Made by a program: the position numbers and the translations under genes
Notes under the pieces: model-generated
The model's database searches: none
What the model saw: the letters and a program-made list of their open reading frames with translations, nothing else
What the model was told of the DNA's origin: nothing
NCBI GenBank assembly: GCA_026315105.1
Contig: CM048750.1
Coordinates: forward strand, 399,651,002 to 399,715,001
Origin: Locusta migratoria
Taxonomy: Eukaryota > Arthropoda > Insecta > Orthoptera > Acrididae
DNA: 64,000 bases
Reading direction: 5' to 3'
Shown: piece after piece, positions 56,351 through 64,000 of the stretch
Numbering within the stretch: position 1 is the first letter of the stretch
Layout: each line of letters starts with the position of its first letter

Positions 56351-57828
56351 ACGTTTAAATGAAACCTGGGAATCATGCTTTTTCCAACATTCTACGGTGA
56401 TATTATGCAAACTGTTATCACCCCCTGCCCCCCCCTCCCCCCACACACACAAACATACACACACACTGCAGTCTCTAATGCCAGTTCTTACTTTGAAATG
56501 GTGTAATTTTTGTGAAATCTAAAGCCTTTTCATTCAGTATTGGGCCTGAAATAGGTACATTAGCAGCACAATGTTGCTGAAACCAAGTCTATAGGAATTT
56601 TTCCACATCTGAAAAGTTTTCACTCTTAATACATGTACATTTATCACCACTTCGACTGGCTTTCAAAGCACTTGAGGTTATCTTGGTTTCATTGGCAAGT
56701 ATTGTTGTTAAGACAGAATATGCTCACTGTAGGTTCACCAGCACTTCTTCAATTGTGTTTATTTTCTCCTGCGTGGAAAGATATTTAATTTGTGATAAAA
56801 TTATCTCTCTCTTTTTTTTTTTTTTACAAAACTTAACTTTGCCCCTTGCTTACACTACTTTCAAGTATCACTATTATGTACAGTACTGAATGATTGTTTG
56901 ACTGAAGTCTGCATTCCCATTTTTAGTGCCCCATTATATGATGCTGTCAACAAACAATAGTTTGAAGCACTCATGCATTCACACAGTGATGAGCTTTCGC
57001 CTCCACTGAGAATAGGTGCATTTATTGCTTCAGGGAACTTTGATACTGCTCTACTGCTCCTGTTTTTGCTGATGTCTCATGTCAAATGTTCAGAAACTGT
57101 TCACTACTCACTTCTTGATCAGTCAATAGCAACCCTGAGTGACGTCGTGTAAAACCGACGGCAACTAGGTCAACAACAATAGTATGACTAGCTGTTCTCT
57201 AATTAAAATTCACATTAATAATTGCACGTGGACAGAAAACCAACAATCACTGGCCACACCAGATTTGAAATGTATCTTTAACGAAGCATATTGGGATTTA
57301 TTCCCATCTGTTTGCATTACGGAACCTCCCAATACCACTGTTGCATAATAATAGATATGGATGTAATTAGTCTATTATCATTTTCTTTTCCAAAACTTGT
57401 GTTATTCTTTTTTATAATGTAACTAGATGAAGTCTTTTACTATTGTTTGATGCTGGAGAAGATTTTTTATTGGCAATTATTAATTAGTTAATGTCTGAGA
57501 CATAGTGTTAGAATTCAAATAATATGCTAATTAGTATTTCTGTTAAAACCAAGTAACTTCTTTTCTCATAAAGTTAAAGTAGGTATCAATATGTTTCACA
57601 ATTAATGTTAGTTAAGTTTTCCCTTCGTCCGTTTCTGTATAATTACCATTAATTCTGAAAGTATTGTTGACGAGTATATTTTGTCAAATACATAAAGGAA
57701 ATACTATTCATTTAAAGTAGATTTCTATATTGAGTTACTCAGTATTATTTAAGCTAATTTTTACTATTGCCAGTTGTATGTAATTGTTTACCTTTCCATT
57801 GTAATTAATGTAATGAACATAATTAACA
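56351..57828. other. Unassigned AT-rich DNA
   Basis: Holds short C-rich and AC-rich runs (56423-56465) and a poly-T run (56811-56825). No gene recognised. Confidence 0.5.
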
Positions 57829-57829
57829 G

Positions 57830-58026
57830 CCGCGCAAGAGTAGTTGAGAGGTCTTGAGTGTCACGCTGCGGATTCTGCGGCCTTTCGCATCGGAGGTTCA
57901 GTTCCTCCCTCAGGCATGGATGTTTGTTTCATCTTTAGTACAAGTTAGTTCATAAGTAGTTTGTAAGTTTACGGACTGATGACCCCACAGTTAAGTCCCA
58001 TAAGCTATACAAACATTTGAACATTT
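57830..58026 (+). mobile_element. tRNA-derived SINE (family A), copy 5
   Basis: The head has a B box (ggttcagttcc, diverged); the body has ggactgatgaccccacagtt; the tail is acatttgaacatt. Target duplication ataattaaca on both sides (about 57820-57829 and 58030-58039). Confidence 0.85.
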
Positions 58027-58875
58027 AGATAATTAACAATATGCAATTTCCAGTATCATTGTTTGGAAGATATAAATAGGATGAGTTCACGACATGTAAT
58101 AGAGTATTGTTTCACCATTTTCAGAGCCACAACCCATGCTAGTTTGAAGTATTGTTTTGGTCGCAATCTGAAGCATAAGCCACGCCAGTGGGAACTTTAA
58201 TTTTGAACAGTTATACAAAAGTTTGACAGTGTTTCTACCAATATTAAGAATGGACTACTAATTTTCATACCACATTAAGATGTGCACCTCAAACTTTTGT
58301 ATTCCACACACGAACTGTATTGTAAAGTCATATTATTGATGTGTGGAATGTGCGTTACCTGTCACACTAATTATCATTAACGAGACTTGTAAGCTGGACA
58401 TAAATGCGGACAACTGGGCAATAATAGTAAATCATTAAAGTGTCAAAGAACTGCAATTCTATAGGATGCCTAGTCATGTGCAGTAAATTAGTTTTCACCC
58501 CATGAGATTTCAGCTATCCACTACCAAAACCAGTGAACTTCAACATCGAGAACCATTGATCTATGACCAGGTAACAGCACATATCTAGATGATTTCTTAG
58601 TCTTTACATTGTATAGTTGTGACAAGAATGACTGTGGAGGATTACGTATAATAGTGTGAAAGTGTGAAAATGAATAAATTGCAAAAAAAAATGAAAGGAG
58701 GGTAACTTTGTATGCAAAATCAAAAGTGCGGAAAACATAGAGCTGAAAAAGTTACAAATGGGGTCTCATTGTATAATTATTTAAACAATTGTAGACGTTA
58801 ACAAAAGCATCTCTGATGGATTTTTCCATGGATACACTTAAGCTTTTCAATAATTTGTTAGTGGTATGAACCACA
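58027..58875. other. Unassigned AT-rich DNA
   Basis: Nothing recognised. Confidence 0.5.
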
Positions 58876-61190
58876 GACATTGCCGAGGTGGGGTGGCTTG
58901 CGAGCCTCAGTGATACAGGTAGTCGTACCGTAGGTGCATCCAAGGCAGAAAGGCATCTGTGGAGAAGCCAGACAAATGTGTAGTTCCTGAAGAGGGGCAG
59001 CAGCCTTTTCGGTAGTTACAGGTACAACAGTCTGGATGATTGACTGAGCTGGCCTTATAACATCAGCTAATGTGGCTTCGCCACACAGCTACTGCGAACA
59101 GCAGAAAACAAGGGGAAACTACATCTGTTACTCTTCCCAAGGACATGACGTCCTCGCTGATATAATATTCCAGAGGTAAAATAGTCCCCCATTCAGATCT
59201 CCAGGTGGGGACTACTCAGGATGATGTGTTCATCAGGAAAGACAACACTGGTATTCTATGGATCGATGTGTGGAATCCTAAATCGGGTAGGGAAATTAGA
59301 AAAATTTAAAAAGGGAAATGGATAGGCTGAAGTTAGATATAGTGGGGATTAGTGAAGTTTGGAAGAAAGACGACTAAGAAATGAGATTTATAGGAAGTGC
59401 AAAATGGCTAAGTAGGAGTGGCTAGAATGCAAATGCAAGAATGTGGAAGAATGTATAAATAGGGGAAGATAGATACAGCTTACAGGAAAATAAAAGAGAT
59501 ATTTGGAGATAAGAAAAACAGCTCTATGAATATCAAGAACACAGATGAAAAACCAGTTCTCAGCAAAGAACGGAAAGCTGAAAGGTGGAAAGAGTATATA
59601 GAGAAGCTCTACGAAGGAAAGGAACTTGGAGACAATGATGTAGGAACAGAGGAAGAAGTAGATGAGGATGAAATAGGAAATACTATACTGAGAGATGAAT
59701 TTGACATAGCACTGAAAGACCTAAGTCGAAACAAGGCCCCTGGAGTAGATGACATTCCCTCAGAGCTACTAAAGTCTCTGGGAGAACCAGCCATGACAAA
59801 ACTGTTTCACCTGGTGTGTAAGATGTATGAGACAGGTGAAGTACTCTCAGACTTTAAGAAAAATGTAATAATGCCCATTCCAAAGAAATCAGGTGCAGAC
59901 AGGTAAGGAAATGACAGAAGCATCAGTTTAGTAAGTCATGGTTACAAAATATTAACACGAATTATTTACAGAAGGATGTAACAGCTGGTAGAAGCCGACC
60001 TGGGGGAGGATCAGTTTGGGTTCTGGAGAAATGTAGAAACACGGGAGGCAATACTCACTTTACGGCTTAACCTAGAAGATAGATTAAGGAAAGGCAAACC
60101 TACATTTCTAGCTTTGGAGAAGGCTTTTGACAGTGTTGATTGGAATAAACTCTTTCAAGTTCTGAAGCAAGCAGGAGTAAAATATAGGGAGCATAATGTT
60201 ATTTACAACTTGTACAAAAACCAGACAGCAGTTGTTAGAGTTGAAGGGCATGAAAGGGATGCAGTGGTTGGGAAGGGAGTAAGACAGGGTTGTAGCCTTT
60301 CTCCAATGTTATTCAATTTGTACATTGAGCAAGCTATAAAGGAAAGCAAGGAGGACTTTGGAGAAGGAATTAAAGTTCAGGGTGAAGAATTAAAAACATT
60401 GTGTTTTGCCGATGAGATAGTAATTCTGTCAGAGACAGCAAAGGACCTGGAAGAGCAGCTGAACGGAGTAGACAGTGTGCTGAAAGGTGCATATAAGATG
60501 AAGATTAACAAGAGAAAAACTAGGGTAATGGAGTGCAGTCTAAGAAAATCAGGTGATGCTGAAGGAGTTCAATTGGGTAACGAAACAATAAAGCGGGTAG
60601 ATGAGCTTTGATACTTGGACAGTAAAATAAGAAATGATGGTCACAGTACAGAGGATATAAAATGCAGAATGGCAATGGGTAGGAAAGCGTTCTTGAAAAA
60701 GAGAAATTTGTTAACCTCGAATATTAATTTATGCCTAAGGAAGTCCTTTCTGAAGGCATTTGTGTGGAGTGTTGCCTTGTATGGGAGTGAAACATGGACT
60801 ATAAACAGTGCGGACAGGAAGAGGATAGAGGCTTTTGAAATGTGGTGCTACTGAAGAATGTTGTAGATTAGGTGGGTGGATTGCATAACTAACGAGGAGG
60901 TACTGAACAGAATTGGGGAGGAAAGGAATTTCTGGCATATCTTGACTAAAAGAAGGGATCAATTGGTAGGACACATTCTTAGACATCAAATAATCGTGAA
61001 TTTAGCATTAGAGGGACGTGTGTGGGGTAAAAACTGCAGAGGAAGACCAAGAGATGGATACAGTAAGCAGATTCAGACAGATGTAGGTTGCTGTTCTTAT
61101 GTGGAGTTAAAGAGGCTTGCTCGGGGTAGGGTATTGTGGAGAGCTGCATCGAACCAGTCTCCGGACTGAAGACCACAACAAGAACAACAT
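58876..61190 (+). mobile_element. RTE-type LINE, copy 2, with 5' UTR but most of the endonuclease deleted
   Basis: The 5' UTR starts cattgccgaggtggggtggc. At 59260-59370 the endonuclease N-terminus can be read (an EIRK...KGKWIG-like then KLDIVGISEV-type block), then the sequence jumps at about 59375-59400 to the RT linker. RT: RNKAPGVDDIPSELLKSLGE (59730-59790), QFGF, LEKAFDSVDWNKLFQVLKQA (60112-60171), RQGCSLSPMLFNLYIEQ, and LCFADEIVILSE, where FADD has become FADE. C-terminal: TINSADRKRIEAFEMWCY and VLNRIGEERNFWHILTKRRD. The end is ccggactgaagaccacaaca plus an ACA-rich tail. Several stops; same family as 18918-20745. Confidence 0.8.
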
Positions 61191-61319
61191 TGCTAGTATT
61201 TATGTGGAGGACCTCACACTTTTTACCTGCCACACACTGCACAATACATACGTTTTGTCTAAATAATTTTCAATTATTTTTTATCTATTGATGATTATTC
61301 TAGACAATTATAGCTTTAT
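61191..61319. other. Short AT-rich gap
   Basis: Nothing recognised. Confidence 0.5.
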
Positions 61320-61870
61320 CTGGCAGAAATCTAGTAGGGCTGCTCAGGTTGTCTCGTGCATCACCTATATAGTTCCTCCAGAGGGCATGTTTCATCCAAT
61401 GACTTTTCAAAAAAAGCTGTCACATAACAACATATGACATTTCCTCATTTATTACAAATTATAAGCTTTCTGATAAGAAACCATGATTACAATTAAACAA
61501 CCGAGATACTTAAGCAATTTGATTAAAAACTGCTTGTGAGGAACAGTGTCAAAAGCCTTCTGGAAATCCATGTGCACAGATTAATTTTCAGATCTTTAAT
61601 TAACTTTATGTGAACAAACAGATAGCTGTGTTTGAAAAAAGGCAAATAAATAATAAATAAAAATATATTTTCCTTATTCATTCCATTTTTGTCAAAAGAT
61701 CACTTTCTTCGGGGTATTTCTTTACATTTAAGCGCTGTATATGTTCTGAAAGAGTATTGTAGATAATTGTGCAAGATATAGCTCTATAAATCACTGTATT
61801 ACTTCCCTTTTGTTTCTTGTTTATTGGTATGTCCTGTGCAACTTTCAAGTTTCTATGTATAGATCTTGTA
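61320..61870 (-). pseudogene. CR1-like LINE RT fragment
   Basis: Minus strand. YRAISCTIIYNTLSEHIQRL (about 61740-61800) resembles the NYRPISL..LSKLLEKII block. KKYPEESDLLTKM follows, and HMDFQKAFDTVPHKQFLIKL (61510-61570) is RT motif A. The catalytic palm after motif A is decayed. Confidence 0.6.
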
Positions 61871-62186
61871 TATGACAGTTGAGAACAAAGCTATTTCATC
61901 CAAAGCAAACTTAACTAGAACAACATGGACTACAACACTTTCCTTAAGTGACTCAAGCTGCTTTGTTACACAGGGGACATATATTTCTAAATTACTCATA
62001 TTGATAGCAGTTCACAATTCAAACTTGCCAATATCCACTGCATCTACTTTGACGCCAAAATTATCATAAAGAGAGATATAATTAAGGTATTCAAAGAACT
62101 GCAGCTCAGATATTGTATTTACAGTGAGTTGGAACCACTATGTTGCATATTTTGATATTTGTAAATTCATTAATTCAAACCTATAC
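61871..62186. other. Unassigned DNA
   Basis: Nothing recognised. Confidence 0.5.
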
Positions 62187-63111
62187 AGGGTGCCCAAATG
62201 GCAAGTAATTTGAAAAAAAGTTGAAACATCCTGACCAGCCATTGATGACACAAGAAGCTGTGGTTGAGCCGAATCTGAACTTGTTGAGGTATTATCTCAA
62301 TTGAGAAGAAAGTATCCCAACAAAGACTTCTCTGTTGCAAATGCTGCACTTGATTCAGAAGAAAAAGGCTGATCACATCTACGTGCAGTCATCTTAAACC
62401 CATCGACTATGTAGTATACATAGCCATGTGCCATGACTTAACTGCCAAGAGTAAATCATGAACATTTGGTGCCACACATACTGCTCCTGCTTTCATACCT
62501 GTGGCCTCTTATATGATCACAGCAGCAATATATGTGCCAAGGAACAACAAATCATCATTACGGAATTGAAAGGCAACACCCTAAAAGAGAATGTGTGACT
62601 AGCACTCCACCAAGAGTATGTTTACAGTCCATTCTTTTTTGCTGAAGCAACAATCATGTCAATATTGTACCTGGATATGCTCAAGAAATTTGTGTGCTCC
62701 GAATTGTTAACCAACAACATTATGGATTTGGTGGTAGTGCAACAAAATGGTGGCCCATCCCACTCTGCATGCATCGTGTGTAATTACCACAATGAGACAT
62801 GCCCAGGACGCTGGATTTAGCAAGGCTCACCATGGTTTCACAACGAAAGTCAAGTCTACATATGAAGATCAGGGATTCACAGCACCTGGATGAAGCATTT
62901 CATCATTGGTATGTACAATTAGCACAACAATGTTGAGGCATGTTTCCAGGTGCACTGAGGAAAGATGGCAACTCTGTCTGGTAAAGGAGTGCAGTCATGT
63001 TGAACTGGAGGGATTTCATTCTTTTATGGTGCTGTCTTTGATACTATAAACATCCGATTTGAATTAAAACATTCCTTCCCAAAAATATTTAAGAACACTT
63101 CGGGCACCCTG
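62187..63111 (+). mobile_element. Tc1/mariner-superfamily DNA transposon with clear TIRs
   Basis: Ends cagggtgccc (62187) and gggcaccctg (63111) with flanking TA. Inside, about 62630-62840 reads FFAEATIMSILYLDMLKKF, TNNIMDLVVVQQNGGPSHSA and NETCPGRWI. This resembles transposases with FFxExTVxGxxYLDML ... FQQDGAPPH ... PxRWIGRRG. The QQDG Asp is Asn here (QQNG) and the end of the protein is stopped. About 0.93 kb, shorter than an autonomous element. Confidence 0.7.
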
Positions 63112-63639
63112 TACTCAGTTCAATTAGTACATAAACCTCAGAGCAAATGTCCTACATGCACTTGTCCTTTTTAACTACCAACATCCTAAACAATCTGCAT
63201 TACATCAAGTTCTGAATGAAAATATGCATTTTGAGTTTGTGAATATACACTGGCCAACTGTATTAGTTTCATGTATAAATAAAATGGTTAAGGACTTCTA
63301 ACATGATAAGGGTCACTTTCAATACTGACAAACATGTCAGCCTAATCTACCAGTTTTTTAAATGTAAACATCTATGTGTAGAGTAACAGAAACACAAAAA
63401 CAGACTACGGCTTCAATAGGCATCATCAGCCAGTCCTTTCAACCACCTTTACAAAAGATTTTTTGCAAGTCCCTCAACAATTTTCAATACACAAACTAAA
63501 CTAAGAATCATTTGATGCAATGCTTACAAAGAGACATTTTCCCTTTCTTTCTAGGAATATAATGTGCTGCACGAATCTTGATTTTTCTCAAGTCTCTCAA
63601 CAATTTTCAGTACCAATAACACACAAACTAAACTAACAC
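63112..63639. other. Unassigned DNA with a direct repeat
   Basis: caagtccctcaacaattttc (63467) recurs as caagtctctcaacaattttc (63589), both followed by acaaactaaactaa. No gene. Confidence 0.55.
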
Positions 63640-64000
63640 TAGAATAAGGATAGTTTACAACCAACTACAAAGATTTAACAACAAGCTGCGACAGGCACAT
63701 ATAACAGACACACACATACAACACCAGCTATTGGCCATGGCATTTTTTTCAGAATAAAGAGCACACAATCACACAGGCACATGTTCACAGTCACACAGCC
63801 ATCATCTCTAGCTGCTCTTCAGCACTCCGAATCACACTCTGCAGTGAGGGAACAGGAGAGGAAGGGGGGGGGGGGGAGGGTGCGTGACAACAGAAAGGTT
63901 GCGTCGATTGGTGAGGATAGATACAGCAAGGCCTTATGAAGCATGTATTTATTAAATGGGTGGACCAACTGTGAAAGCAGCCATGCAATATAGCAATTGT
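63640..64000 (-). mobile_element. Penelope-like 3' tail, minus orientation, running off the edge
   Basis: 63645-63830 is the same repeat as 9300-9560, with a decayed motif at 63727-63752. A G-rich run (63867-63880) follows, as expected for the complement of a C-rich PLE 3' UTR. The rest continues to the window end. Confidence 0.55.

Noticed and set aside
1..64000. CRISPR arrays, operons or bacterial-type regulatory sites
   Set aside because: No regularly spaced direct repeats; the window is clearly eukaryotic, with introns, SINEs and LINEs.

Overview
The window reads as intergenic and intronic DNA from a large, repeat-rich insect genome. It is AT-rich with long AC/TG microsatellites. The mobile-element mix is one I associate with grasshoppers and locusts (Orthoptera, for example Schistocerca): Penelope-like elements with GIY-YIG nucleases, RTE and CR1/jockey/R1-type LINEs, tRNA-derived SINEs, Ty3/gypsy elements, Helitron, piggyBac, PIF/Harbinger and Tc1/mariner. 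The organism call is inference from family resemblance, not from a search.

The only host gene I can support is on the minus strand. Three short exons, at 50981-51146, 35251-35433 and 12872-12983, have good splice signals, matching intron phases, and a joined product resembling the middle and C-terminal linker of TRAF3IP1/IFT54, an intraflagellar transport IFT-B subunit. If this is right, about 38 kb of the window is two introns (15.5 and 22.3 kb) of one ciliary gene, packed with transposons. The N-terminal and C-terminal exons are not seen and probably lie outside the window.

Layout: 0.0-2.0 kb, Penelope (PLE) 3' ends in fold-back arrangement with microsatellites. 2.0-8.3 kb, gypsy-1 pol split by two SINEs and an R1-like LINE. 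9.3-15.3 kb, PLE tails, three CR1-like LINE fragments and the 12.9 kb exon. 15.3-18.9 kb, gypsy-2, ending at an RTE LINE (18.9-20.7 kb). 21.0-22.5 kb, a mariner fragment and PLE ends. 22.9-26.5 kb, a piggyBac split by a PIF/Harbinger-like element. 27.8-32.7 kb, a Tc1-like element holding a Helitron and a SINE. 33.9 kb, a fold-back repeat. 35.3 kb, exon. 37.0-38.6 kb, PLE reverse transcriptase pieces. 39.1-43.6 kb, a minus-strand jockey-superfamily LINE. 43.6-46.7 kb, PLE copies. 46.7-50.4 kb, gypsy-3 on the minus strand. 51.0 kb, exon. 52.0-54.8 kb, a head-to-head PLE pair and further tails. 55-64 kb, SINEs, a nearly full RTE LINE with an internal deletion, a CR1-like RT piece, a DNA transposon with clear terminal repeats, and another PLE tail.

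Every transposon protein seen carries frameshifts, stops or lost catalytic residues, so none looks autonomous. The most interesting recurring signal is a short RNA-like motif, CTGANGA-A-stem-loop-GAAAGC. It sits near the 3' end of many PLE copies, its stem bases co-vary between copies, and it matches part of the hammerhead ribozyme core known from Penelope-like elements.
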